This document shows, piece by piece, positions 32,609-44,640 of a DNA stretch of 64,000 nucleotides. Position 1 is the stretch's first letter; every line of letters starts with the position of its first letter. The position numbers and the translations under genes were made by a program. The stretch is from assembly GCA_963971425.1 (NCBI GenBank), contig OZ020525.1, forward strand, positions 8,105,560-8,169,559, written 5' to 3'. The DNA comes from Bryoerythrophyllum caledonicum (lineage: Eukaryota; Streptophyta; Bryopsida; Pottiales; Pottiaceae). The notes beneath the pieces were generated by a model. That model was not told the DNA's origin, made no database searches, and saw only the letters and a program-made list of their open reading frames with translations.

Positions 32609-35334
32609 CTACTTGTGCTCCTTTATGGCATTTCTTGGCTCCCATAACTGAATGATAAATTTCCCGTACTCCTCGTGACCTTGCTCATTATTTACAGATG
32701 AACATGCTCTCCCCATCCAGACATGATAAATATCAGGGTCAGAGGGACAGAGGAGGACCCATGATCCCGCTATGATATGCCGCCATGGATTCAAAGCTTC
32801 CTTCGGTCTCTCCTTGAATGACTGTCAAAAAATTCAGGTACCCGATCTTCGGGTGTGACATCCCCATTAGTAATGAGGCACAAGAGAGCTGGAACCGTTG
32901 CTCTCCAATCATGATTTGGCCAAAAGCCTTCTGCCAACACGTCTGGAGTGGGAGGAAGGGATTTATCAAGTTCTTCAAGTATTGCTTTCCAGTAAGCGAT
33001 ATAAGGCGGCATACCGTTCTCCATCCGGCACATTTAACCATCCCTCCCTCCCAGAATGTTATATAAGCGCAAATTCCCGACTAAATCATAGACTTCTTAT
33101 CCACCACTTTTGTAGCCTTCTCTTTGGCCTTGACTTCATTGCCACGTTTAGAAGGCTCCTCGTCTCTCCACAACTGCTTGAAAGGCACTGGCGTTGGAAT
33201 ACCATAAGGTATCATGGGTCTCCGGTCAACATCTTCCTTCCAAAGCCGAACTCCAGGTTGGTTTCTAGAGAACCAATGTGCATCAATTGCATTTTTCTTA
33301 TACCGCATGATGGGCCAACTGTCTTCATCTATGTAGAACTGAAAGAGGTGTTGATCTTTCGTGCCAACAAGTCTGTCACCATTATCACATATATAGCCTT
33401 TCACAAATGATTTGAAATCAGCAACCTCTTGAACAAACTCGGGCATGAAACTCAAATCCTGCGACTTCATCAAGGACAACATCAAATCAGCGACTACATA
33501 GGTATTCTCACTCTTCAACTTCTTGGACAAGTGGCTGAAGTAAGCATCTATATCCTTAGGGGTGTGCCCTACCAACAAGAATCCAACCTGGATTTCCTTG
33601 AACACCCTCCGATAAGTCAACATGGATAAAAACGCGAAGAGATACTGGTTCTTATTATCCTTCGCTGAGTTGTCCAACTGCAAGTACAAATTTGTTGGAA
33701 GAGGGACCACCTGAATGGAGTGGTCGGTATCCACTCGAGGTAGGAGGTCCATACATCTGGACTTCCCTCTTAGCATTGCAGCAAACATCCAGTTTGTCGG
33801 CTTGTAAGGAAAAAGTTTGCCCGTTACACGAATGGGTGGTTCTTCCAGATGCCGAAGCAATTTTGCAATGGATGAAATAATGTAGTTTAAGTCTCCTAGC
33901 CACAAGTCAGTGGAGTAATGAGCATACGCGCCGTCCCCATGACCATGAGTGACCATGCCAGTGACGTTCATTAGAAGTTGTCCAAGAGCTGTAGTGAACT
34001 TCGTGGCAACTCGCATACGTGGGATTACGGTCTTCGCTGTATCCATCTTATTGTGGATTATGCAAAGAATCTCTCCCTTATTGCGCTTGGACTCCTCTCT
34101 CCAGCTATGGTACACAGGCCTACACGAAGCTTGAAGGTTCTGGTGTTGAGTTCGTTGTTTCACAAAAGAAACATATTCCACAGAGCCCTTCACTGACCTG
34201 TTAATAAATTGCTATAGAGTGTCGCAAACGGTGCACTTCGCAAAAGAACTACCTACCGGCATTACCGCAACATTGTTGAAGAGATCCCTCTTCATTCTAC
34301 TAACAGCTGACTGCGATATCATGGGCAACCCCAACTCCGTATTTGTTTGTAACAATGTCCAGAATATATTAATCGGAAACATAGGCAATCCAAGCATTCC
34401 CATGTGTGCAATTCAATGAAGTCATCATACACTGCGAAAGTGAAGAAAATGTTAGCTAAAGAATCCCATGGGACATAGGATCGGACTCCACAGTCCAGGT
34501 GCGCACACGATCTCTCTCCGACTTGCTAAATAGAGTAGCGTGAACACAATGCAATACCTCGTTAGCATCGGCCCGGATCTTTTTCCAACTATGTTCTGTC
34601 GGCAGAAACTTGAGTATGTCCATCCGCCGTGGCACAGTCGACCGCATCTGAAGAGGCATCTGATTAGCGTTCTCATTGATGATTGTTGTAATTGAACCCA
34701 TAGCCTGCACAGTACCAAGGTGGGGACGTTTGATGCTTTTGTTCCCGTGTGTTGATGACATGATGCCCAGTTTATACTAGTCAATATATTCGTGAAATAT
34801 CGACTTTGCAATATCGTGAATCTTGTACCATGCCGTTGCGCAGACATCCCAACCAAGCAATGTGACATATTGTCTTTTCCAAGTGTGGTCCAAGTAACGG
34901 AGTTGACCTCCAACAAATCTAGCATAATCTCGTCGATCGTCGAAACTCTTCAACCAGAACTTCTGCCGGATTAGGAGGGTATCCTCAGGACGGATTAGGT
35001 TAACGCATTGAATAGGGCAACATGACCCCGAAGTGACCGCTTGAATCGCTTCCAGCATAGTCTTCTTAGAGTACGCGGCGAGCTTCTCATCAGTTCGCTT
35101 CCGGCAACAGATAAACCGGTACGGTGCTTTGGGACAACCACCCAGGTGCGCATTCGTGTCCGCTAGTTCTAGAAGCCGAATGAAGTGATCGAGTGTCTCG
35201 CTTAGACCGCGCCCACCTTCGAATTTGCACTCCAAAATTGGCCAGCTCTGATCAGGGTTGTCTACATAGACGGACAGGGGCCCAAAAACAGCGGACGGAC
35301 GAACAGTAGAACGGACGGACAGGATGGACAACAC
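32609..35334 (-). pseudogene. DUF7869-type putative transposase gene
   Basis: Minus-strand reading in several frames, N to C: a Cys-containing segment ending RFVGGQLRYLDHTWKRQY and LLGWDVCATAWYKI (34777-35334); KRPHLGTVQA and FLPTEHSWKKI (34456-34761); SRMKRDL and FAKCTVC (34212-34403); then a 370-codon frame (33081-34193). The last holds IIHNKMD (45-51), HGHGDG (83-88), LQLDNSAKDNKN (171-182) and VGHTPKDIDAYFS (208-220). These match the core of DUF7869 proteins as I recall them, and the spaced Asp residues resemble an RNase-H-like catalytic triad. A C-terminal part at 32609-33041 has DIYHVWMGRA and EEYGKFIIQLWEP. A TAG stop separates FAKCTVCDTL from the 370-codon frame, and introns or frame changes separate the other parts. 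Likely role: mobilising the element that contains it. Confidence 0.6.
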
Positions 35335-35439
35335 TTTTTGGCGGACAGTTGCATGTAAAAAAAATTACAAACCCTAAATCAAATTTTCAACTTACCCCCT
35401 AGTAAAACACGTGTGCACGACACGTCAGACGGCTTTCCA

Positions 35440-36013
35440 CGTCACATCAAGAGGCGGGCGCGTGCCTTCGGACCGCGCGCGCAGCATTTGGGGCCGGGTG
35501 CGTACCAATCTAGACCGGGCGAGTTCATGCAGGGTCGGGCGCCTGCATATCAAGGTCGGGCGCGTACGCGTCAGGGCCAGGCGCGTACCACTCAGGGCCG
35601 GGCGCGTATCCTCAAGGCCAGACGCATGCATATCAGGGCCGGGCACGTACGCGTCAGGGCCGGGCGCGTACCACTCAAGGTCGGGCGCGTACCCCTCAAG
35701 GCCGGGCGCATGCATATCAGGGTCGGGCGCGTACGCATCAGGGCCGAGCGTATACCACTCAGGGCCGGGCGCGTACCCCTCAAGGCGGACGCGGGCATAT
35801 CAGGGTCGGGCGCGTTCGCGTCAGGGCCGGTCGCGTACCACTCAGGGCCGAGTGCGTATCCCTCAAGGCCGGGCGCATGCATATCAGGGCCGGGCGCGTA
35901 CCGTCAAGGTCGGGCACATACTGTTAGGGGCCGGCGCGCAGCGTTACGGGCTGGCGCGTGACCGTTGTGGGTCGCGCGCGCACCTGCCCTATCGGCGCGC
36001 GCAGTTAGGGCCG
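35440..36013 (+). repeat. 21-bp GC-rich satellite, forward orientation
   Basis: Head-to-tail 21-bp units of the form GGGCCGGGCGCGTACCACTCA alternate in a higher-order set of four (endings CGCGTCA, CCACTCA, CCCCTCA, CATATCA), about 84 bp. Because 21 is a multiple of three, several frames stay open; those frames are not genes. The array runs into the assembly gap. Confidence 0.92.
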
Positions 36014-36213
36014 NNNNNNNNNNNNNNNNNNNNNNNNNNNNNNNNNNNNNNNNNNNNNNNNNNNNNNNNNNNNNNNNNNNNNNNNNNNNNNNNNNNNNNN
36101 NNNNNNNNNNNNNNNNNNNNNNNNNNNNNNNNNNNNNNNNNNNNNNNNNNNNNNNNNNNNNNNNNNNNNNNNNNNNNNNNNNNNNNNNNNNNNNNNNNNN
36201 NNNNNNNNNNNNN
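36014..36213. other. Assembly gap of 200 N
   Basis: Exactly 200 ambiguous bases, a conventional placeholder for a gap of unknown size. It lies at the point where the 21-bp satellite changes orientation, so a hard-to-assemble palindromic array is the likely cause. Confidence 0.98.
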
Positions 36214-36430
36214 ATGCGCCCGGCCCTTTACCGCGCGCTCCCGGCCACTCGCGATACGTGAGCGGTCCTCCCCACACGCGCCCGGCCCAACACGATACGC
36301 GCCCGATCCTCTCCTATATGCGCCCGGCCCCTTCAGTGCGCGCCCGGCCCTAAACCGTTCGCGTCCGGCCCCTTTAGTATGAGTCCGGCCCATCTCCGTA
36401 CGCGCCCGCCCCTCTGTCTGCACGCGCACG
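36214..36430 (-). repeat. Same GC-rich satellite family, reverse orientation
   Basis: Units such as TACGCGCCCGGCCC are the reverse complement of the core on the other side of the gap (GGGCCGGGCGCGTA). Units are more diverged than on the left. Together with 35440-36013 this makes a large inverted array centred on the gap. Confidence 0.85.
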
Positions 36431-36678
36431 GCCCTGTTGACGACGTGTCAGCCACGTAGTCGCCTTCGTGGCAGTGGGTAAATTGATTTACCTCGACTCA
36501 TGGTCAAACCAGGGTTGACCCTTATCGGACGGACAACAGCCTCTACCGGATGGACAGCCAGACGGACGGATACTACCGAACGGACTGACGGCCAAACAAC
36601 CCTGGCTCTGATGACTCGTGATGTCACCACGATCCCCAATGAAAACGTCCAACACCGTAACGCCAACGTTCCCCTCCC

Positions 36679-37270
36679 CTAGGAAATATTTTGGAATGGC
36701 TCAGTAGCTAGGGAGCAGTTGACCCTGCCAGTGGCCGCTAGAATACCGTTGTTGTTATACCGCTTTACCACCTCACCCACCGACTCGATCTGAGGTAAAA
36801 AAGGAAGAGGGATTTCGGATTTAGAAGAAGGATCACAGTGCAGATCAATAGGAACATTCTTCGATGGAAGGACTAAGCACTCTGCCATCCAAAGGATTGT
36901 CCTACCAACAGAATCAGCCAGGACGGATATGCCATCCTGCTGTGGGTGCATGAGAAGATAACGGACCTCTAGGATGATGTCAGATATGCTAGTTAGCGTC
37001 AGATTGGCCAGGTGAAGATGAATGTTGACATCAAGCCAGTGACCGGTCGGAACAGCCTCAATGACAACGCCCTCTCCAACCACATCATGACGGGGGTAGA
37101 CAAGGGAGACTGCCTTGCCCGGAATGAATTCGAAGCGCGGCCTTGGGAAAAATTCGTGAAATCAACGGGGGGCGTAGGTGAAGTAGTCATCGATCACGGT
37201 CTGCTCGAACAAACAGTTCCACGCGATTCGGTTATCCTTACGAAATGACAAAAGTAAGTGGTGAAGAAAA
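36679..37270 (-). pseudogene. Second minus-strand ORF of the giant element
   Basis: One minus-strand frame reads RKDNRIAWNCLFEQTVIDDY, then RFEFIPGKAVSLVYPRHDVV, GEGVVIEAVPTGHWLDVNIH and LADSVGRTILWMAECLVLPS, with one in-frame TGA near 37165. Sequences of the type 'L-DAVG-I-W' occur near the C-terminus of several plant transposon proteins (for example in TNP2-type proteins), so I suspect a transposon accessory protein, but the match is weak. It lies upstream of the DUF7869 gene on the same strand, separated by the satellite. Confidence 0.4.
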
Positions 37271-37290
37271 TATGAGTTTAAATTATAGCA

Positions 37291-37930
37291 GTGAGACATG
37301 GAGCACAGCCGGTGAACACCGGCAGATCGAGAGAGCGCCCATCCCCTACTGAGAGATGGAGAGCGCACCCGATGAGCACCGAGAGATCGGGAGCGCATCC
37401 AATTATCACCGAGGAATGGGAGCGCACCAAATCACCACTAGAAGATCGGGAGCGCACGCGATCCCCGAGTCGCGATCGCGAGCACACTCAATCTCCATTG
37501 GAAGATCGGAAAGGCACCTCATCCTCTGAAGGTGATCGGAAGCGCACCCGATCGCCCACATGAGAACGGGAGAGCAATCGATCCCCCGCAAGAGATTGGA
37601 GGCGCACCCGATCCCCCACATGAGATCAGGAGAGCAATCGATCCCCCAAAAGAGATCGAAGGCGCACCCGATCCCCCACATGAGATCGGGAGCGCACCCA
37701 ATCCCCCAAAAGAGATCGGAGGCGCACTCGATCCCCCACACAAGAACAAGAGCGCACCCAATCGCCCACATGAAAACGGGAGAGCAATCGATCCCCGCAA
37801 GAGATCGGAGGCGCACCCGATCCCCCTCACGAGAACGGGAGCGCACTCAATCCCTCACAAGAGATCAGAGGCACCCCGATCCCGCGTAGGAGATTTGGAG
37901 CCTGACTCCTCTTCATTGCTAGATCGGGTG
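37291..37930. repeat. 30-bp array of GATCGGG...CCCGATC dyads
   Basis: About 20 units of 30 bp, each built on GATCGGGAGCGCACCCGATC followed by a CCCCACAT- or CCAAAAGA-type spacer. The core is an inverted repeat able to form a short stem. The long open frames on both strands (up to 146 codons) come from the 30-bp period and are not genes. Confidence 0.9.
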
Positions 37931-39110
37931 CCTGCCCGATTTCAGAATTTCTAGAACTGCTTTAAACGTATGGAAATATAGATACGTATGGATATACGGG
38001 TACGAATCTACGATAGCAAACCGAGTTCATGTTACAAACGTCTATGGACAAACCCGTGAGTCATACGGTTTGCTCCCGCACGAGATTGATCAAGAAGATT
38101 GAATGAGAAGAGATTGAGCAAGAAGATGTCACGGAGACAATCGAACAGACATCCATGAATTTAATGCATGCTGAGGGCCGAGTGCCAAAAAAGGACCATA
38201 TCTTAAATCGTGAAGTGAGTAACGCCTTCTTGCTTTGAATCAGAGCTGGATGCTACAGTATGAAGCGGCCAACTACAGCAGTAAAGAGTGATGAAAGCAA
38301 CCAACCACAACCAACTACAGCAGCGAAGAATTACTAGAGCAATCTCTACGCTTTAGTGTTCGACGCTCGCCGACTACCACGGTCATGGTCTTCAGTCTCC
38401 AAATTCTTCGCTTGGGCACTTCATAGTCATCAACTTCCGCGCTCAATCTCATCACATTCAATACTAACAGCACGCACAATATCTAACACATAGTTTAGAA
38501 CTCGCTCACAGACTGCAACCACATAAGAACTTCTAACGCGAAATGACAGCAGCCTAGTCTTCGAGAAATAGTGCGGGAATCTAAATTCTGTATTGAACTC
38601 CCATGTTGGCGGGAATAAAAATCATCATGACTTCCAACCCAAAGAGAGTGGTCACGTCGCTCTCAATAGCATAAATGATGGAAGACCTACACAGTAACCA
38701 ACATCATCTTCCTTTGTCCCTGAACACGACGGGGAAAAATTAGTTACACTGAGTAAAACATAATCAACCAGTATAGTTTAACTTGCAAAGGACCAATTGT
38801 CCCTGTTGGGGACAATTTCGATTTCGGGCATGTACCTAAAATTCGGAAAAAAACCCTTTCCAATAGAAATCAAATTCCTAGATTGTACTTGGTAAGAGCT
38901 TCATGGAGGTACTTTTTGTATTATCTTTGGATTCATGGTTTGAAAGTTAGTAGGACTCAAATTAAAAATAGGGACTTTTGGCAGCTCCAAAAGTTTTGCT
39001 AAAAGTGTCTATTGACAAGGGATTTTTCATACATAATATAGAGAACGTTACCTTCTTAGAGAATGACAGAAAACAATTCTTTTCTTTAGTTAAAAAAAAA
39101 ATGTAAACTG
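37931..39110. other. Non-coding stretch with a TTAA-element relative
   Basis: No gene recognised. At 38760-39110 the text (CATGGTTTGAAAGTTAG, then CAGCTCCAAAA) parallels 43020-43340, marking a diverged fragment of the longer TTAA-element variant found there. Confidence 0.5.
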
Positions 39111-40090
39111 AAGTCAAACATTTTAATTGTATTCTTACTTTTCCTACTTTTTACCTTTTAAACTTTTTACTTTTTAGACTTCCTACTCGTTCAACTATTT
39201 ACTTTTGAACTTTTAACTTTTTATTTATTATAATACTATTCTAATTTTTACCTTTTCAACTAATACTTTTTCAACTTCTTACTTTTACAAACTTTTTAAC
39301 CTTTTTACCTTTTCACCATTTTTTCAACTTTTTACTTTTCATTTCTTTACTTTCTCTCACTCTTACTTTTTATAACCCTTACTTTTCCTAACCTTTACTT
39401 TTACAATCCATTACATATTTTACCCATATTTTTTGAACTTTTACTTCTTCAATCTCTTATTTTTTCTAACCCTTACTTTCCAAGTCCCTTACTTTTTCTA
39501 AACTTTACTTTTTAAAACCCTTTCCTTATCAATCCCTTACTTTATATACTTTTACTTCTTATTCTCTTACTTTTTCTAAGCCTTTCTTTTTCATTCCTTT
39601 TCTTTTTCAACCCTTACTTTTCAAATCCCTTGTCTTTTCATGAATTTTGATTTCCAAATGTCTCCTTTCTCAAATGTTATCTTCTTGAATCTATTACTTT
39701 TTTAGTACTTCAAATTTTAAGCACCTTTTCAAAAAAATACTTTTGAAAAATATTAACTTTTTCAATGTTTACTATTCCAAATGTTAAAGGTACATTTTTC
39801 AAACATATACTTCGTAAAATGTTTCATGTTTCTATTGTATATTTTTCCAAATGAAATTCTTTACAAATGTCTCGTTTTTAATTGTGTATTTATTTAAATG
39901 TTTATTTCTTCAATTGTTACCATTTTCAAATGTTTTCATTTTCAAATGTTTATACTTTCAATTGTTTTCATTTTCAAATGTTTCCATTTTCAAATGTTTA
40001 AAGTTGCCAATTCACACCTTTCAAATCTAACTTTTTATTTTTCCAATCTTCTATTTTCAAATATTTCGTATTTTTGCAATTCCACTTTTA
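39110..40090. repeat. T-rich low-complexity tract (TTTACTTTT units)
   Basis: Irregular units such as CTTTTTACTTTT and CCTTACTTTTTC, then TTTTCAAATGTTT, dominate about 1 kb on the plus strand. No tandem period is exact. The 131-codon frame at 39898-40293 reflects this composition (Phe/Ile/Ser) and is not supported as a gene. Confidence 0.75.
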
Positions 40091-40519
40091 TTCCATATCT
40101 AGGTTCTATTTACTCTCAATCATTTATTTGCCAAATCAATTTTTGGTGCAATTTCACCTTCATTCCATATCTAAATTCTATTTTATCCAAATATTGTTTT
40201 ATTCCGAATGTACTTAAATCTTTGTCGCTTCTTATACTCAAAATGTACACAATATCTTCTTCTAATCTTGACACACTAAATGTGCACAAGTGAAAAAATT
40301 CATATTGCAATCTTAAGTGGAATTCACAAACAGTGTTGTACTTGACATTTAGTGTATTGATTTGTCACTACACTAATTGCCCAATTCACAATTAGTGTAC
40401 AGGTTCGCTTTTAGTGTAAACTACACTAAAAGTGATTTTTAGTGTAGTGGCAGTTTTGGAGTGTTTTATCTTGGGAAAACGCCGATCCTTTATGGGTTAA
40501 TGTAAGTATCAAGTCACTT

Positions 40520-42810
40520 GGGTAGGGTTTCTAGGTCTAGGATTTAGGGTCTAGGATCCATGATTGAGGGTTTAGGGTCGAAGGATTTCAAGGTTACGGG
40601 ATGCTTGGACTATCATGTATTTCTTTTCAAATTTTTTCCTTCATCCAAAATTTAAATTATATTAATTTGGGAGGTGAATCTCAATCAATTTAGAACCTCG
40701 AAACCATAATACGCAAAGATCGGCAACTTCCTTTATTTGTGCCCGAATGAAAAAAACCGTTTCTTGTGTGATTGTGATTGTGAGAAAAAATCCATGATTG
40801 CTAGTTAATAAAAATGGGAGATACCCTTGTTTAAAAAGAGGCTCTGTGTGCTAAAAAAGAAAATACCTTTGCTTGTGTTCCAAAAAAAAAAACCTAACAT
40901 TGCAATTGTACATCAAAAACAATGATATGATACCTTTCCAACAAGTAAAATAATGTACATATATAGAGGTAAATGCTTGTTTTGTTTTTCTTGTTAAATG
41001 ATAGCGTAAGAAATACCAAATTCAACCAAATTGATTTCATATTTTTCCATAATGTAAAGTATTAAATTTCATATTTTTCATATTGTAAATTTCTCCCCCT
41101 ATCCAAAATGTAAATTATTTAAATTTGGGAGATGAACTGCAATCTATTTAGATCCTCGAAGCATAATACACAAAGATCGGCCACTACCATAATAATGGTT
41201 TGTGTGAATAAAGAAAATCGTTGATTGTGTGCTTGAACAAAGAAAACCTTTCATTGTTAAAACAAAAAAACCTTGGCTTATTTTTTTAAAATGCTTTTTG
41301 TGCGTAAAAAGAAACCCCCTTTGCTTGACTGCTTGTTCTTTTGTAGCGATACCGTAAGAAATACCGAATCCAACCAAAGTGATTTCATAATTTTCCAATG
41401 AAAATTGAATTAGATATGACTTCTCGATTGAGGCGGTGGTAATGAGATAAGAGTCGTATGGATTTACCCCCGTTTTTAAAGGCTTTGGGATAAATATGTG
41501 GTGTAAAAATGAAAAACATTTGCTTGTGTGCGTAAAAATAAATTATCTTTGCTTGTATAAAAAAAATTGAAGGGCCACTAGGGTAGGGTTTATGGGTCTA
41601 AGGTATAGGGTCAAGGGTATTCGGTCCGCGGTTTATGGTCAAGATTTCGGGTCCAAGGTTTAGAGTCCAGGGATTCGGGTCCAAGTTTAGGATCTATGGT
41701 TTTGGGTCCAAGGTTTAGGGTCTATGGTTTTAGATCCAGGGTTGAGGGTCTATGGTTTAGGATCCAGGGTTTAGAGTCTGGGGTTTTGGGTCCAGGGTTT
41801 AGGGTTTAGGGTTTTGGGTCCAAGTTTTAGGGTCTATGGTTTTTGGATTAGGGTTTAGGATCTCTGGTTTTTGGGTCAGAGTTTAGGGCATAAGTATGCT
41901 AAGGTGGTACGAATAAACTATCACAAACCGATTTTTTCCATGTCACAACTTCTCCTTCGTGTCACATGCCCAATTTGCTTCGGATTTTAGATGTTGGTCT
42001 ACAAAATGTGATTCCTGACTTCCATGCCATCACACACATCAAAAAAATTCACGAAATCGGTCTACAGTTCAATGAAAAGAAGTATATTTGTAATTACTAT
42101 ATACTTGTCACAATTTTATAAAGTATACAAATATACTTCTTGTGGGAGACCAGAAGTTCACAATTCTACAAAACTTTGAGTTTACATGCAAAACATGTTC
42201 TTTTCAACCATTCCAAATGAAAAATCATGATCCGAGACTTTAATTTGCTTGTAACAGCAAAAAACGGGCTGATTGTCAAAAATGCTTATAATGGGGGTTA
42301 AATGTTGATTTTTGCTCCAAATTCTTATTGAGCCTTCTTTAGCATACAAAAATCTATCTTAAAATATAAAGTGTTTTCAAAAATATTTTTTTTTCCATCA
42401 TTTTCTTGAAAACTTAGTTTTCGGTGCCTTGAAAAAATTGATATACTGCGTAGTATTTTTGGTATATTTTCAGTCTCTGTAGTATGCAGTATTATCATCT
42501 CGGGAAAGGGTTCGGCCACTTATAGAGCAACATGTGTTATGACAACACAAAGTCCCAAAAATCAGCACTTTGTTCAAGAGATTTTTAGTTCACCTCACAT
42601 TTTGTTGGCCACGATTTCTCCACACCTAAAAAATGGACGGTTGGCATTCAACAACAATTTAACAAAGGGCTTCAAAACTAACATACTATGCAGTATATTA
42701 TTTTTGCCCATTTTGTACCCCCCTTAGCATACTTATGCCCTTTAGGGTCAATGGTTTTGGATCCAGGGTATAGGGTCCGAGGATTTGAGGGTTTTGGGAT
42801 GCTTGTTCTT
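40520..42810. repeat. Degenerate TTTAGGG-like repeats and three copies of a longer unit
   Basis: Variants of GGGTTTAGGGTC are abundant at 40520-40620, 41580-41890 and 42741-42790; TTTAGGG is the plant telomere unit, here strongly diverged. A longer unit (reading CAAAATTTAAAT, then CCTCGAA and AAGATCGGCCACTACC) occurs near 40640, 41095 and 42840. The third copy is displaced by the 855-bp MITE. This is an interstitial repeat, not a chromosome end. Confidence 0.7.
41886..42740. mobile_element. 855-bp MITE with TTTA flanks
   Basis: The left end GGGCATAAGTATGCTAAGG is repeated inverted at the right end (CCTTAGCATACTTATGCCC, finishing at 42740), and TTTA flanks both sides (41882-41885 and 42741-42744). 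It interrupts a TTTAGGG-like tract. No ORF is convincing. A PIF/Harbinger-like origin is possible, but a 4-bp flank would be unusual for it. Confidence 0.85.
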
Positions 42811-42998
42811 TCATGTTTTTCTTTATAAATTTTTTCCTTAGTCCAAAATTTAAAATATTTATTTTGGAAGTTGAAACGCAATTATTTTAGACCCTCGAAT
42901 CGTAATACAAAAAGATCAGCCACTACCTGTGTTTGTGCCCTTAAAAAAATAACTGTTGCTTTTGTGATTGTGCATGAAAGAAAATAACATTTTCTTGC

Positions 42999-44640
42999 TT
43001 AACCCCTAAAGGCCCAAGTGTCCCTCGGAGGGACGATTTGATTTCGGACAGGTTCCTTAAATTGGAAAAAAAAATAAAAATTTAAAAACTTTATAGTTGA
43101 TTGTCCTTGATATGAGCTCCATCGAAAAAATAAAATTAGATGTAAATATATATATATATATATATATATTTTTTTTAAATTTTATTTAAATTATAAATTT
43201 TTTTATTGGATTCATGGTTTGAAAGTTAGGCTTAGCACTCAAAGTTAGAAATGGGGACTCTAAGCAGCTCCAAAATTTTTCCTGGAGTCTCTATTAACAT
43301 TGAGATTTTCCATACATGTAGAGAATATTGCCTTCTTTGTCTTTAGTGTATAAAGTTTTTTTTAACTGAAGTCAAACATTTTCAGACATTTTGGACAAGC
43401 GCGGAAAATAATTTCATATTTTTTGCATAAAACCTAGAGATTATCATTCTAAAACATATCAAATTCTCAAGAAAATAAATTGTGAATTGACTCCTTGCAT
43501 ACTTGTTGTGAATATGCTACACCCCTTCTATACCTCTAAAAATTGGTGTATAGGGAACTAACATCATGCTTAACACAATGGTAAGAGATTTAGACCTTGA
43601 GTAGTGCAAAAATTTAATACCAAGTGAAGTGTAGTTATCGTTTTTGGTCGGATTGGAAATAAACCCAAAGCACCAAATCAGTATAGGTGGATTCGTTCGC
43701 GGGGAAAGACTGTTTATATGAATGCCACTATGTTATTGTCACGATTGATTACACACTTGCTTCCTAACTTCTCTTAACAATTACTATCACTCATTTACTC
43801 TCTCTCATCACTCTAAACCTAATTATTCTCCAATTCTCTTTCCTTCATGATCTCATAATCATGTCAATTTCTATCTTCTTCACTGTAATCACAATACAGT
43901 GCATTCAATAATACGTGATTATCTTCCTTAATCACTTTCAATAACCAATTCTTTCACAGAGATTACAATCTCTTCACATTCACAATTCCATTCTCTAACT
44001 TTTCTATCTTCACAATTCTCATACAGTACTCATAACTTCGCTTCCAATCACATAGTCACACTTTCTTAACTCCAATTCCATTCATACTTCATCTAATTAC
44101 AATCCTACACAAAGAAATAGAAAAATCCAAAGGAAAATAAAGAGGTAGCACCAAGCTTGCCCCAGCTTACGACTATGATAGTCTGGCCCTGAATCCATCT
44201 TCCGCAAAGTCTTTATCCAAAAACGAGAAACTAACTTCCAGATTCCAAACGTCACATTTGCTTCTTAACCAACTTTTCACGTAACTTCCCAATCTTACAA
44301 CTGAACTACAAAACTAACTTGCTAACTTCCGAAACTAACCAATTCAAATCCGCATGTGAACACAAAAACTAATTACACATTCTACATGAAGTCAAAGTCT
44401 GTTGATCCACTCAACGTAGGGAAGAAGATAAACCATTTTTTTGACTTCTAACACTATAATCTTTCAATCCGTGCGGTCAAAGTGTATGAAATTTTGTGAG
44501 TATGTTTTTTAGTAAGTCCTAATGGAGATCCTACGGTCAAAAGGATAAATATAAAGTTTTATTTCCTACCTTAGTCATTGCACTAGAATGAACAATATTT
44601 ATGTGTCTTTGGTGAGAAAATGCCTTGGGCCTTTAGGAGT
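42999..44640. mobile_element. TTAA element, third copy, inverted and split by an LTR
   Basis: It begins TTAACCCCTAAAGGCCCAAGTG at 42999 and ends GGGCCTTTAGGAGTTTA near 44640. Its right half (44391-44640) is the reverse complement of the left part of copy A (12265 onward), for example the text around CTTTCAATCCGTGCGGTC. Its left part differs from copy A and matches 38760-39110 instead, so it is a longer variant. It is interrupted at 43630-44386 and contains a (TA)n run at about 43147-43170. Confidence 0.7.
43630..44386. mobile_element. Solo LTR inside the TTAA element
   Basis: A 757-bp sequence starts TGTAGTTATCG and ends CATTCTACA, so it has TG...CA ends with a TGTAG/CTACA inverted terminus. 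It is flanked by the 5-bp duplication TGAAG (43625-43629 and 44387-44391). The uninterrupted text can be seen in copies A and B. No internal coding domain is present, which fits a solo LTR left by recombination. The family cannot be named. Confidence 0.85.

Noticed and set aside
35411-36382. Long open frames (up to 323 codons) rich in Arg, Gly and Pro
   Set aside because: They follow the 21-bp period of a satellite, are open in several frames at once and run across the N gap. No domain is visible.
37291-37954. Overlapping ORFs of 100-146 codons on both strands
   Set aside because: They are products of the 30-bp dyad array, whose period is a multiple of three.
40520-41890. TTTAGGG-like repeats suggesting a telomere
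   Set aside because: Units are strongly diverged, mixed with other text and flanked on both sides by transposons; this is interstitial sequence.
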